Below are positions 33,602-45,380 of a stretch of 64,000 nucleotides of DNA, piece by piece. The position numbers and the translations under genes are program-made. The DNA is taken from assembly GCA_963576735.1 (NCBI GenBank), contig OY755174.1, positions 1,302,001-1,366,000 of the forward strand, written 5' to 3'. A model generated the notes under the pieces. The model did not search any database. It saw only the letters and a list, made by a program, of their open reading frames with translations, and was not told the DNA's origin. Origin of the DNA: Bedellia somnulentella (Eukaryota > Arthropoda > Insecta > Lepidoptera > Bedelliidae). Position 1 is the stretch's first letter. Each line of letters opens with the position of its first letter.

Positions 33602-33620
33602 CCGGCTCGTTTGGACCAAA
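33602..33620 (-). other. Candidate primer-binding site
   Basis: On the minus strand, two bases after the 5' LTR, TGGTCCAAACGAGCCGG begins with TGG, the complement of a tRNA CCA end. I could not match it to a particular tRNA. Confidence 0.5.
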
Positions 33621-34099
33621 TGGTTGCGCGGGCGGAATAGCTACGAAGGACCAGAGCTGGTGAAGGCTCAGCGGATGGCGAAGGTATAGGAAATAGGAAG
33701 CAACGTGAGACTCACCTCGTTCTCGTAACGGACGACTTGGCTTGGTCGATGGCGGCGGCTCCGTCAACAACGCTGCTGTTTTTCTCTTAAGCGGCTACAC
33801 TTCCACAAACAACACAATCTTATTCAAATAAACAAATAGTCATAAAACTTCAATATGAAACATGCGGGCGCGGTTCAGATGATGCGGTGTACAGCGGTTT
33901 TCGATACGGATATCTAAGTGCTACTGCTCGCTCGATCGTCTCTCCCCTTCCTGGTCATCCCTCCTCCTCGTATGACATCTCACGCGCAGGTAAGGAAAGG
34001 AAAAGGATAGAATGAGACGGGATTAACGAGTCCGATCAACTACCCACTTCTAGTTATAAAATAATTTAGGTACGCGGTACGGTAGGTTCGGCGCAAGCA
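33621..34099 (-). repeat. BEL 5' LTR
   Basis: Same sequence as 27351-27829 by eye, so it is the 5' LTR for the minus-strand genes and should contain promoter and polyadenylation signals. Confidence 0.95.
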
Positions 34100-34104
34100 A
34101 TGTC

Positions 34105-35356
34105 TAACCATGGCCACAGAAAATGTATAACTAATTGTGGCGATCTTGCACTTTTGATCCTTTTATTTACATACAAAATGCCATTACAGTTGATACCAAT
34201 ATCTTATCACCATTATCCGCGAGCACGCGCCGCAAACGCTGTTTATGATTGACTGTGCTATACCACAGACTGGTCCATTGTTGGCTTAACAACACCCTCT
34301 ATTTCACAATCGAATCGTGTAGCTCAAAGTATGACTATCGTCTCTACAGATACTTGTGTCAGTGTAGATGTATTGTGTGGACTGATGGGGCTCTGTCGTG
34401 TGATAATAAAGTTTCTTCAAACACGTTTTGTGGTTAGAGCTAAATGAAAGAATGTACTTAAAAATATTATCTGACCGATTCAATCATTGTATACTTGATT
34501 AGTTATCGTATCTTAGAGGTGGTGGCTGAGTTACTATTACGATTGAACAGCACCTGTCTCAATGTCTCATTTGGAGTGCAGCAGCACTTTTTGTTTTTTT
34601 TTGTTTACCGCCGTTTTTTACACACAGTGTCATAACTGAGAATTAGAAAAAATTCGTTACATTACGATGAATTTGCCTAAAAAAACCTTCATAAATTACG
34701 TTAGAAAACGCGTGTTACGTTTCTCTGTATAACACACTGAGTTCTTTCCAACTTAACTACCATGGTTGTTACAGTAAAGAAAAACTGTCATCAAACAACT
34801 CACTTTCAACAAGTATTTCCCATAACCTTCGTTTAACAGAGTTTAGAGTAGCCTTTCTAGAACATTTAAGCTGTACGAGCTACATGCTTTATCGATTGCA
34901 ATTCTAAGTTATGCAATGTCTGTGACCATGATATTATATTTTTGATCCCAACCGGTACTGATCACGTACAATTATGCGGAAAACCAAACACTAGATAATG
35001 TAATTAGTTTTTCACTAGCAAAATTAACTGCGTAATGGACGGAAATACGGTAATGCCGATGATCAATGACTGTCTTCCCATTACATTGCGCAAAAATGAA
35101 ACACTGCGTAAATACGCGTAATGCATATAGAATGTTTAATGGAATGCAATAATGATATGAATATACTTACGTTTATTACACGAATCACATTTTTGGTACG
35201 AAAATATGCGTGGAACATTTCCAGAGATATGTTAGCACCGTGTTACATAACGGCTACCGTTGGGGACTTGCCAGCATGTGACTTGGTGCTATTTGATGAA
35301 TGTTCTTCTGATGTATATATGAGACTGCCGGCTTTCTATCTTTTACGAATCTTGTT
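34105..35356. other. No gene recognised
   Basis: AT-rich flank of the BEL insertion. Confidence 0.5.
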
Positions 35357-35464
35357 GGGTTCCGTACCAAAAAGGTATAATGCGATCAGTCTGTCCGTCC
35401 GTCCGATCGACACCAGACTCTATCTTAAGAACCGCGACACTTATATAGGCGTTTTTTTTTGTAA

Positions 35465-35965
35465 AAATTAATAGTTTAAAAAACACTAAAAAACACGCTT
35501 TTAAAAGTGCACTTAAAAGTCAAAAATAAATTACGGGTCGTTCAAGTTGTCTCTACTTCTGGGCTGAAGTGTAAACTATGTGCTTTTAATTATAATATTT
35601 GATTGTAAAAGCGTGGGGCGCTGGAAAAGGAAAGATTTTTTGTTTACCTTGCTAAGAAATCAAGTTAAGCGATGTTTCGATCGGCACTCTAACTAGAGTT
35701 GCAGCACCACTAGTTGGAGGCTCTATATTAAACAGTCTGTTCAAAGTACTAGTCAACAGTGGCAAAATGTAGAGTTCTTGTTCGTGTATTTGTTTACAAG
35801 AAAGTTTAGCGCCCCACGCTTTTACAATCAAATATTATAATTAAAAGCACATAGTTTACACTTCAGCCCAGAAGTAGAGACAACTTGAACGACCCGTAAT
35901 TTATTTTTGACTTTTAAGTGCACTTTTAAAAGCGTGTTTTTTAGTGTTTTTTAAACTATTAATTT
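35465..35965. mobile_element. Palindromic (foldback) element, 158-bp perfect arms
   Basis: Arms 35465-35622 and 35808-35965 are perfect reverse complements by eye, around a 185-bp unique centre. TTAA occurs at 35468-35471 and 35959-35962, a possible target duplication, giving termini TAGTTTAAAAAACACT. It is non-coding. The exact symmetry means a recent insertion or ongoing gene conversion between arms. Confidence 0.8.
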
Positions 35966-36006
35966 ATTTTATGCTTTTTAGTCTTTGCTAATGGCATATT
36001 TTAAAC

Positions 36007-36307
36007 ATTTATTTCAAATAGACGAATGAGTGCGGTCCGTCCACGGATGGGTAACCGCCTAGTGGTATTTATCTCGGGCGCTACCGTGCTTCGCAAGGCA
36101 CGTAAAGCCGTTGGTGCCGGTTGTTATCGTAAGATAGCAGTCGTCAAGCTTTGTCAGAGACCCAAACGGGCGGCTTGATAACATCTAACGGTAAGGTGAC
36201 CACTAGCCTTACAAACCTCCACCAACCCGCCTGGCCCCGGCGGTGAAGTATGGCTAATACCTTCCTCACGGAAGAGACCCGTGCCCAGCAGTGGGACGTT
36301 ATGGGTT
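36007..36307 (+). mobile_element. SINE/LINE 3' segment ending in CCCAGCAGTGGGACGTTATGG
   Basis: Contains GGGTAACCGCC, AAAGCCGTTGG, GTCAGAGACCC and ends with ACCCGTGCCCAGCAGTGGGA, a 3' end I recall as widespread in lepidopteran retroelements. No coding frame. Family not assigned. Confidence 0.55.
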
Positions 36308-36341
36308 GGTAACGATACATCGTATGCTAATATTCATAATG

Positions 36342-36860
36342 AAGTTCCAGTTCAAATCTTCCGGCTCCATCATCAGATCAGTTCGATAGTACCATATTAT
36401 TGTATTCAGACCTTGAAACCTAATCGTGGTCAAAGTTCATTTCGTGGTCAAAGTTCATTACAAGACCTTTCTTACAAGTCCAAATACGGCTATAATACGA
36501 TCATCCATCATTAAGTTCCAGTTAATATCTTCCGGCTCCATCATCAGATGAGCTCGACAGTACCATATTATTGTATTCAGACCTTGAAACCTAATCGTGG
36601 TCAAGGTTCATTACAAGACCTTTCTAACAAGTCCAAACACGGCTATGATACGATATTTCATCATGGAATGCTAGTGCCTATCTTCTGGCTTCATCATCAG
36701 ACCTTGAAACCTAATCATGGTCAACGTTCATTACAAGACCTTTTTAACAAGTCCAAACACGGCTATGATACGATCATCCATCATTAAGTTCCAGTTCATA
36801 TCTTCCGGCTCCATCATCAGATCAGCTCGACAGTACCATATTATTGTATTGTCATCGAAA
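36342..36860 (+). repeat. Diverged minisatellite
   Basis: Blocks starting with GTTCCAGTT.ATATCTTCCGG begin near 36342, 36515 and 36786, with a diverged start near 36669. They carry CATCATCAGAT, ACCTTGAAACCTAATC and CAAGTCCAAA.ACGGCTA. Spacing is uneven because some blocks lack the TACCATATTATTG part. Frames across it are repeat-driven. Confidence 0.75.
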
Positions 36861-37166
36861 TCCCATACAACTGCCAATTTTCATAACGCTATGACCTTTA
36901 GAAGATGGTTAAATTAGTTTTCTTAGATTTGATTACATAGTTACATACATACAGGTCGACCTAATAAAAGCGTGTTAAAAAGTAAAATAAATATTAAGGA
37001 GGACTGCCGTACAACAAAACGTATTTTTTGCCATCCATATTGTTAGCGGCAACTAATAAACGGTCAACATATCCACAGATTAGTAAGAATATTACTAACT
37101 TTTAACGTTAATATTTATATTATGGTGCGAAACCCTTAGTGCGAAGCCAACTCGCACTTCGCCGGT

Positions 37167-38655
37167 TTTGTTTCACTGTGAAATCTAATTTGAGCGAACA
37201 AATATATCGCGCTTACCCTTTGCGCTTTATTTTGATCTATATCATATGGCAAAGTAAATTGCAAAACAGACCGTCAAAAAAAAAACTCTTTTAAAACATA
37301 TATGCTCAAAAATTTATACTAACCATTTAAATTGTAACCAAAACCTTGTGAATATACTAAATGCACAATTAAATACGTCTGCCTCCTACGTGATTTATCC
37401 TCAATGCAGATGAATGCTTGTATTTATCATTATGTCATTATAATAAATAGTCTTATAATTTCTTCTTAAATAGCACGTTCTTATTTAACATAGTCCATAC
37501 ATTTTTGTTTATGTAATTTTGTACATTACCGCAAATATTTATCCTAAACAAAAAGAAAAAAATAAACTTGGGTTTTATTTGTTAAGTGATTAAGTGTTAT
37601 TTTAAATTTCAAAGAATATCCCAATTTAAAAAAAAAATCACAGTTTGCTTTACATTGAGAAAACAAATATGCAAACGAAGACTTGTTGATTGTTTGTCAT
37701 AGCTAACAAATCATATTTCATCAATTTACGACATTACACAATTAAGCATAGGGAGCATACGCAGTCAAGTATCTTTGCGCAGAGGTAGCAAGGCACCCTA
37801 CGACCTTATTTATACACGAAACCGAGTTCATAACACTTTCATATATTATGGTCTCTTATTTATGCTTACATACCTTCACGTGTATTTCACGAATCAGACT
37901 TGACTAGACTGATTGGATAATGTCTATGTCTGATAATGGCTGTTGACAAAAAGTTATCAAAATACAGTTTAATCTGTCGATAATGATAAACCTAATCCAC
38001 AAACGATTGCTGCTTTAATTTAATGTAACGAGTGAGAAATAGGAGTCACTGGAAATTAAGTCAGAGAAAAGTAAATTAGCAACGTTACAAAGGACACGCT
38101 TATCTTCAGGCATTCATACAATAGCTAGAGCCCATAGTTCAAATAATAAGACCTTTACAGTATATAGTAAAACATCTAGATTTTTCTTGTACATGTTTGG
38201 CAAAAATAACACGACAGTGCAAAATATCAACGCTCATATATTCGAATGCCTTCAAACTTCCGCCGAACATGTGACCTTAGAGCGTTATTGCTGTGTTGAC
38301 CTCTATATAGTTTAAAATGTCAAAGTATGGATTAAAAATAACAGCAAAATACTGAACATTACGGTCTTTATTTAATTTTATATCGCGGAAATGAAACGTC
38401 TTGTATTCTTTATGTTCTTTCGAGAAATTCTGATTTGTCGTATTGCAGCTTTTAAAAAGCGTTAAAAATTGTGGCATTGTATGTTATATTAACTTCTCTT
38501 TATTTCCTGCTTCGAAATTATTATGGTTATTATCTCGTCATCGTTGTTTGATGTCAATAGCAGTTGTAATTCGATAGCTAAGCTGATTCATCATAATAAG
38601 TCTTAATTACTTAATCTATCAGAGAAACATTGCGTGACCAATCGCATTTGTATAA
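37167..38655. other. No gene recognised
   Basis: AT-rich sequence up to the TIR transposon. Only short frames. Confidence 0.5.
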
Positions 38656-39401
38656 GGGTCAATCAACTTTTAAGCAGACAATTTCATGGGTGGGTTAACA
38701 TTTTTCATGAAATAAAAAATATTAACTTTTTCCCTAAACTGTTAAAGATTTTTGTATAAAAACTATTAAACTATTGAATTGCAAAAGGGGCGCGACCTAG
38801 GATTATGGACTATCGATTAATTTGATAAAATTTTACCTTAGGTCGCAATTTGAGTCTCTTGCGTTACCAACTGTCTTCTTCATAATAAAACATGATTGAA
38901 AAGTTTTTGAATATTATTTATTAAATAAACTACTTATGACTAATTAAACAATTAACTTTTGTAATCAGCCTTTTAAGTTTCTTTTAGTAATAATTTTAAA
39001 AAGAAAGGTAGATGTCACTTGAGTTACCGCAGGTCAAAATGAATAACATTTTTTTGCAAAAACGATGAAGATGTCTATTTAAAGTGGTGGTGAGCAGTGG
39101 TTTCCACAAAATTTAAAAGTGCTTATTCTTTTCACAGTAAAAGTTATAACAATATATATTATTTTGTTGATATATTAAGGAAAACAAAAGATAAAAACTG
39201 GGGACAGAAAGTAACTCCAAAGACATTCTGGTAACTCCAAATACAACACTTACCACAATACAACAAGAATAGTAGGTAACCTATAAACAATCAACAGACT
39301 TAAACATTGAACAACAAACATTTCACACATTGAGATCAAAATTAAGATAGTGAGATCTATTTCAGGTTTCTCGTTAAGTATAGTTAAGAAATAAATCATA
39401 T

Positions 39402-40440
39402 TTATTTTTCAAAAACATCGAATGGAGATTCAAACTTGTACAGCATTCTGTTTCCCCTCTTTTCTTCAACAGGAGCTGCTAGAATTTTGATGATGTCTTC
39501 ATAGGGTACTGAATATACATCGGCCTTTTCTACTCTAAATGTTTGCGCATCTTTACCCACAATCTTTGCAAACATTACCCAAAGTTCATCCAAATCATTA
39601 TCATGAGCCAACACTTCGCAGACGTAAGAATACATCTTCTTAGTTTTGTCACCTCCGTGAACGCGAACATGCAAGAAATCTCCACAAGCCACAGAATTCC
39701 AAGAAAACCACTAGTCGATGGTTGCGGTTCAGATATCTCGCTAGTAAAATCTCTGGATGGAGGCATATTTTCTTCTCCCAGTCTCTGGCAATCCTCATCA
39801 TCATCAGAGGAGCCATATACCTTGCGGTATATGCTAGCACGTGAAGGCACATTTTGAAGTTCTTTAAGGACCAAAAGAGGAATGTCGCTATCTGAAGATT
39901 CCGGGTTGGGGTCACCAAGCGAACCAGGGTCTGGTACTGTAATGGGTTCAGGAAGACTTATAGTGTCATAACCATGATAGGTTTTTGGGTTGAAGCAGTT
40001 GCAGAATCCTTTTTTCGTACATTCACAAAAGCAGGATAGTGATCTATATTTTAAAATGTTACGTTTGTTTTTGTGATTTGTAAAAATTTGATGAACTTGA
40101 GGCGTGCCAACCAAACGTGGGATGGAATCAGGTATGATTTTCAGCATTTGTTCAATAGCTTCTTCAGTAATAAAGAACATAACTATTTTGCTGGCATCCT
40201 TTAGCTGCTTAAAAAACTCGACAGCATCGGGTATGTCCTTACCAGCGGTAACAGTTTTATCAGCAGTGCGCTTTAGGAAACCTCCAATGCCATCTGCAGG
40301 ACCTTTCCCATGCCCTGCCTCAAAAAAATTCCAGGTACCATCGAAAAACCCAAAGTCATACAAAACAGTAGCAAACAAGAAAAAGTTTTTCTTCTGACGA
40401 TTTTCTTCTGGCAGTAAGCGGCATTTTCGCATTGAAAAGT
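39402..40440 (-). pseudogene. Transposon-type gene, exon 2, with a frameshift
   Basis: An acceptor TATTCTATTGTTCCAG precedes the exon at 40440. The frame runs on from exon 1 and includes FFEAGHGKGPADGIGGFLKR, a motif I recall from repetitive uncharacterised proteins of arthropods. Cysteine-rich CFCECTKKGFCNC follows. Near 39700 the meaningful frame changes: after ...PSTSGFLG it continues one register over as NSVACGDFLHVRV and runs to a stop at 39402, ending FESPFDVFEK. The original frame would run to 39575 in unrelated sequence. A single-base loss explains this. No complete DDE core is visible, so the gene looks internally shortened as well. Function is inferred only from its position inside the TIRs. 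Confidence 0.6.
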
Positions 40441-40830
40441 CTGGAACAATAGAATAGGTAATAATTTCCTTTCAGTTTTGCAATAACATGGAGAAAATAA
40501 AATTTTGCAATTTCAAAATGTACAAATGAACACTAGTGACAACACTATTGACTAATATGTAGTCAAAATACATCTCAGAGCATTAATTAAAGTGCCTACT
40601 TACTTACATAAAGAATCTTAATGTGGACATGTCTCTGGCGTTACCGTACTGTCTCTGGAGTTACTACCAAAGTAACTCAGTATACACGTAACTCAGGATA
40701 CAAAAGAAGAGGTATCCTTAAATAAAACACTTTAAAAATAATTACCACAATACTGCTCTTTATAATTCAAGTGGCTGACCCATTACCTATCACCCAATTA
40801 ATAAGAGATGTAAGGAAAGAGCGTACTTAC

Positions 40831-41002
40831 TGGTAAAAAGTCGGTCACTCCGCGGACGGCGAATAAAGGTACGCGCACTCCTGCGCTGCTCGTTGGTGAC
40901 TGACGTAACACACAGGCGGAGCACAGGGCCGAGATTGGTCAGGAGAGAATGAGATAGGAACATACTTCGGCTAGTAACCCGTGCTAACTTCACGCCACAC
41001 AT
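40831..41002 (-). pseudogene. Transposon-type gene, exon 1
   Basis: ATG at 41002 is in good context (ATCAAAATG) and opens 57 codons plus one base. A consensus donor GTAAGTAC starts at 40830. Joining across the 390-bp intron (40830-40441) keeps the frame with exon 2 (A+AC codon). The N-terminus is basic (NEQRRSARTFIRRPRSDR), which could bind DNA. No named domain is recognised. Confidence 0.5.
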
Positions 41003-41457
41003 TTTGATCTCGTAACGGTCAGTAACTCAGTATACATCGATAACAAATATTACCAATGGACAGACAGTTTTAATTTTTTTGTGAGAATTAGACAAATCAT
41101 ATTTTGTTTTGAATGATTTAACTTACACTTTGAAAAATAAATAACTAACATCAGATCATTCATTAACCTGTTTTAGAAGTAAAATTAATATTAACTTTCA
41201 TCGAACTGCGCCGAAGCGATCACGGGGACACACGTATTATTACTAGGTGTTTGCATTATATCCAAATCGTGTACTGAGTTACCACACTTTTAAATAAAAT
41301 TTCAGTGTATTCGTTAAAACTTTAAATGTGACATCATAGATTTGTGTTCTGTTAGTACTACGGTATACTCATTTTGTATAAATTCAAAATAGTTACCTCA
41401 GGATTATTATTTTTTCTGCGGGGACATAAAAATGTTGGTTTAAAAGTTGATTGACCC

Positions 41458-42135
41458 ATAACCGTTTTCATGATTGAAATGTGATTAGGAATTAGCAACG
41501 TTCTGTTTAGGTTGACAACAATTAAAATCGACCTTGCGGCCGACGGCGTCGCCTCGGCTAGTTTGGCTGTGGGCTGTAATATTGACGCGCTGTTATCATT
41601 CATAACATGGCTATTGCGTCTTCTGTCCTATACTTCTTGGCATTGATGTGAGCCATTCTCTTAATTGCTCGTCCGCGCCCACACTTACTCGAGTGCGTGA
41701 CTGCTGACTGATGTGTTAGCGGCTTGTTTTACGGTTTTATCATCCTCGAACATCGTTTTATTAATGTTACAACCTACCACATCTACTGGAACAAGCTGAA
41801 TGTTTGATTTATATTTTATAGCTCTATTATTTGAGACAACCGTTTGGAGCCAAAGAATGGTTGTTGTAATAGACAAATTAGTCACTATAAACAGTATGTT
41901 CGATATCTTAACAAATGTATTAACTAGATGATACTTTAACGCTTGCTTGCAATGCCCCTTATGTATTCAATCTACCTTGCCACTAACTGATTGACACTGC
42001 TTCTGTACCTTCACCTCGCTGAGAATGCTCTGCTTTGCTAGGTGGTCGAGACTTTAAAAATAAGACCATAAAAATAGTGATGTATGAAATGGCCGTCGCT
42101 TGAGACTAGGTATGACCTAGTGGTGTGCTCTCCAG
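41458..42135. other. No gene recognised before the GC-rich exon candidate
   Basis: Short frames only. The sequence becomes GC-rich near 42130. Confidence 0.45.
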
Positions 42136-42255
42136 CATCTCCGGGCTGGCGCTGGCGCTCGGAGGCAGCGGCAGTCCGCCGGCGGCCGCGCCCTGCGAGC
42201 ACACGGCCGCCTCGTCCCGCGCGGCCTCCCCCCCGCCCGCCACCAACCACCCCAG
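42136..42255 (+). CDS. Candidate GC-rich internal exon of an unknown gene
   Basis: A 120-nt block sits between an acceptor (GTGTGCTCTCCAG) and a donor (CCCAG|GTAGGC). All three frames are open because of GC content. The most protein-like, entered after one base, reads ISGLALALGGSGSPPAAAPC followed by an Ala/Ser/Pro-rich run. Low-complexity segments of this type are common in insect transcription factors and adaptors. GC content is far above the surroundings and no repeat copy exists in the window. Gene identity is unknown. Confidence 0.35.
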
Positions 42256-44424
42256 GTAGGCGCGCCTCACGCTCGGAACGTTTGGCTTTTCCGCCTTTTA
42301 CAACTATTTGGCTCTAATGGTGACCAATTTTAACTCTATACAGAAACACCTATAGAGGTAAAATTTTTCACGCCACTTTTGCGGTGTTGGTTTTTGATTT
42401 ATTTTTTGGGTTGAGGTCTAATGTGTTTGTTCAATGTAAAAACGTTCCTAGTTTGTGTGCATGCTTGCCTGTTGAGTGTTTTTTTTTATTTCGCTATTTT
42501 TGTATCTTATTTTTCTGATTTTTTGTTTTTGAATATTGATGTGTTTTTTTGGCTGTATATAGCACAAGTGTTATGTTAATCGACACCAATATGTTGGTAA
42601 TGATCGTAAAATATTTGAGACATTGTTTTGTACAGAAATAACGACCTGTCGCTATTTCGCCATTCAAAAATAATAAGCTGTTCATTATACGCTCAAATTC
42701 TAAGCATGTTATTCGGACAGATTTTGAGTTAACGTAAGAGTGTTTTGTTTGCTCATCACTCAAACAACTTGAACGCTCGTTACCAGCGAAGCCCGTGCAA
42801 GGCTTACGTCATGTCTTTTAAATATAATTTTACTCTGTCAATGTTAAGTTACTGTTGATTTTTATTCTTTCGAGCCGGTCAACGACATGATTTTAGATGT
42901 CATTGCAAGGGTAAACTTAAATAAAATTTAGACAGAACGATACTTAAACAAGATGACTGATGCTTTTGCATCAACAATTTGATTAATGCTGGTGTATTAG
43001 CATTCAATTTATATTCTAAGAATAAAGATGATACCTAGTAATATTCAACATGCTTCGAAAAGTAATATATTTTTCTTATGAAGTTTTTCGATCATCAGTT
43101 TTAAATATCAAATAATATTAACGTTTACTTTTGCGATATGAAATGCAATACCTACACTACCCAATTCATGCCTATCGTATGGCATAAAGGCATACATTGT
43201 CTGTCTATAAGTAAAGTTGCTCTTTATGAACCACCTCTGCCTCTCAGAAAATAACCCTGGTTCCGATTTTTCTGTGACCATAGAACATTACCCTGTTGAT
43301 TCAGATGTACATAGAGAGATATCACCTAACTAGTAACGATTATGAAACCTTCCAGCTGCCATAAGGTTTTACGATTCCTTTGAATAGTTGTGAAACTTAG
43401 ATTGAGGTTTGCATCTGGATCCGTCCGGTACTATTTTGTTGCAAAAAGGGTAACCTACAAAGTCATTAAGTTTGTTATATATAAGTAGGTGTGTATAGCC
43501 AACCCAATAATGAATATACAATTACAGACATGAAATATTATTAGTGTTACAAATGTCCCGTTAGATTATATGCTGGAATGGAACAATGTTTGCTAGGTTC
43601 ATTGACTTGTGAAAGTTTGCACAAAGAATTGATTGATATGCCATTGAAGCAAATCTATATAATGTTCTTATAAGAAGAAGCGTCTCAACTTCCGTACTAC
43701 GAGAATTTTTAGTGACCCTAGAGGTCTCGGTCATTTTCCTTAAGTAAACCCCACCAATTTTTAAACTACGATGAGAGCTTGAGGGGTTAATTCCGAGTTA
43801 AAGAATTAGCAACTTTGTAAAGTACGTGAAAGCGAGAGACGCATCTCCAGAGATACAATGCCCTTGGTAACAAGTGCGTGTTCACGGGCATGACCGTGAA
43901 ACTCATCCCGGTTGTTGAAACTGGTCGCAACCGCAGCCCTGATGGCTCCACCCGCCCATGCAAGGACTCAACATGACGTCATTGCTAATTACTCAACATA
44001 CACGATATAACTCAAAAATTTACCGCGCTCCGAATAAGGTAGCAATTTGCACCGAAATCGGACCCTCTGGAAACTTCGACCGACCTTCTCAAATTTCGCC
44101 TGCATTATTTTATTGCTGAAAAGTATCGTTCGTTCACTTTTTTCTTCAATATGTAATTTAACCAAGCGGAGCTTTTAAAAAGATTTTTCACAATCATTTT
44201 TTATCGCAAGCGCTTGGTGTTGGTGACATCATTTAGTGTTCATGAATTCAGTCATACTTCGCCCACGTGCGGCGTTTACTTAGCAGCTTTATCGATTCTA
44301 ACATCAATGCATCGCCACATTTGCAGAGTTAAGTACTTGTAACCAATCGTTTGTTACATTATAACATTAAAATCGACGGTGTCTCACCAGTACTTCAAGC
44401 GGCCTTGATATTTTGTATTGACAT
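42256..44424. other. No gene recognised
   Basis: AT-rich sequence with no repeat family that I can place and only short frames. Confidence 0.45.
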
Positions 44425-45375
44425 TATAAAGTCTTTTTAACCGACTTAAAAAAAAGGAGTGTTCTCAATTCGACCGTATATTTTTTTATTTTTTTTTTAT
44501 GTATGTTCGCCGATTACTTCGCCATTTATGAACCGATTTTGATTATTATTTTTTTATTCGAAATAAGATACTCCCGGATTGGTACCATGATGAGGATATC
44601 GGGGTCTGATGATGGGATCCTGGAGAAATCGAGGGGAACTCTCAAATTTTATAGGCAAATGTACTGCGTTTTACATATTTTCTGAACTTATATTGGCATT
44701 TGCTCCTAAAAATCATATTGTTATGCTGCTGAGCTGATGATGGAAGGTGCGGCTCCTCAATCACTAGGAGTTAGGAAACAGTTCTTTCAACATTATATAT
44801 AGATTTATACACCTCTTCGTAGCTTTTATGAAGAGAAGTACAGGTTCACTAAACATTTCTTTTGTTATGTTATTGTTACCGAGAAAGTACCATGAGACCA
44901 GGATCTGATGATGGCATCCCAGGAAATCGAAGTGACTGTCGAAACTCACAATCATGTGACAGTGTATTTGTTCAAAACGCCGATAGGCCTGCCCTGTATA
45001 ACGTGAGAACACTGCCTAAGCAAATCGTGGGTACTCTGAACAACAGGTGACTATGTCACGTGATATTCAGAAGTATTACTATCTCTGATAACCCCTTCAG
45101 GGATATTCGGCGTGAATGTTTGAATCTCTCTTGAGATGTAGAATTTTAGACCATCGCCTTTCGAAGGATTTTAAGAACAATGTAAGGTTACATATGGTTG
45201 AGCCTATTTAATATCATACTATAATAGAAATACCGGAAATACGATGAATAATACAGTAACCGTCGCTTCCTCATCCGAGAGGCATCTTTGCCTGGTCTAC
45301 CCATCCCTAAAAATCGTAAAATAAAATAATTTTTAACAAAAAGAAAACCGACTTCATAGTTGGAAAAACAACCGA
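44425..45375. repeat. AACCGACTT-type dispersed repeat, with a SINE-C insert
   Basis: Begins TTTTTAACCGACTTAAAAAA with TCTCAATTCGACCGTAT, TTTATGAACCGATTTTGAT and GGGTCTGATGATGGGATCCTG. A related block recurs at 44885-44945 (AGGATCTGATGATGGCATCC). An AAAACCGACTTCATAGTTGG end lies at 45348-45367. These phrases are familiar from lepidopteran dispersed repeats. Class unassigned. Confidence 0.5.
44949..45122 (+). mobile_element. SINE-C 3' fragment
   Basis: Matches SINE-C from CATGTGACAGTGTATT to GGGATATTCGGCGTGAATG. The tRNA head and core are absent. Confidence 0.75.
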
Positions 45376-45380
45376 AAATA

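Larger units (their letters stand above)
27351..34099 (-). mobile_element. BEL/Pao LTR retrotransposon, apparently intact
   Basis: 6749 bp bounded by two 479-bp LTRs starting TG and ending CA. A 5-bp target duplication ATGTC lies outside (27346-27350 and 34100-34104). The LTRs look identical base for base, and the single gag-pol frame has no stop or frameshift, so the insertion is very young and may still be competent. Transcription is right to left. A primer-binding region follows the right LTR and a G-rich polypurine tract precedes the left LTR. No envelope-type frame is present. Confidence 0.95.
35357..37166 (+). repeat. Repeat-D copy, ends only, split by other repeats
   Basis: The head GGGTTCCGTACCAAAAAGG with (GTCC)n lies at 35357-35450. 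The tail GAAACCCTTAGTGCG...CTTCGCCGGTTTTG lies at 37118-37166. Between them are the palindromic element, a retroelement tail and a minisatellite. The two ends may be one interrupted copy or two fragments. Confidence 0.5.
38656..41457 (-). mobile_element. DNA transposon with 18-bp TIRs and a degenerate gene
   Basis: GGGTCAATCAACTTTTAA at 38656-38673 has its exact reverse complement at 41440-41457. ATAA lies just outside both ends (38652-38655 and 41458-41461), a possible 4-bp target duplication. The heptamer GTAACTC/GAGTTAC occurs eight times inside (39021, 39211, 39231, 40658, 40672, 40688, 41022, 41276), like subterminal transposase-binding repeats. A further inverted pair GCGACCTAGG/CCTTAGGTCGC lies at about 38792-38845. 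The only gene is split and frameshifted, so the copy is probably non-autonomous. Superfamily unassigned; subterminal repeats and a 4-bp duplication would fit a CMC-like element. Confidence 0.75.

Noticed and set aside
36281..36917. Three plus-strand frames of 66-79 codons
   Set aside because: They follow the minisatellite and a retroelement tail; the repeated peptides only reflect the DNA repeat.
39690..39710. Programmed -1 frameshift in the TIR transposon gene
   Set aside because: The register change fits -1, but no canonical slippery heptamer is present in the right phase. A simple one-base loss is the simpler reading.
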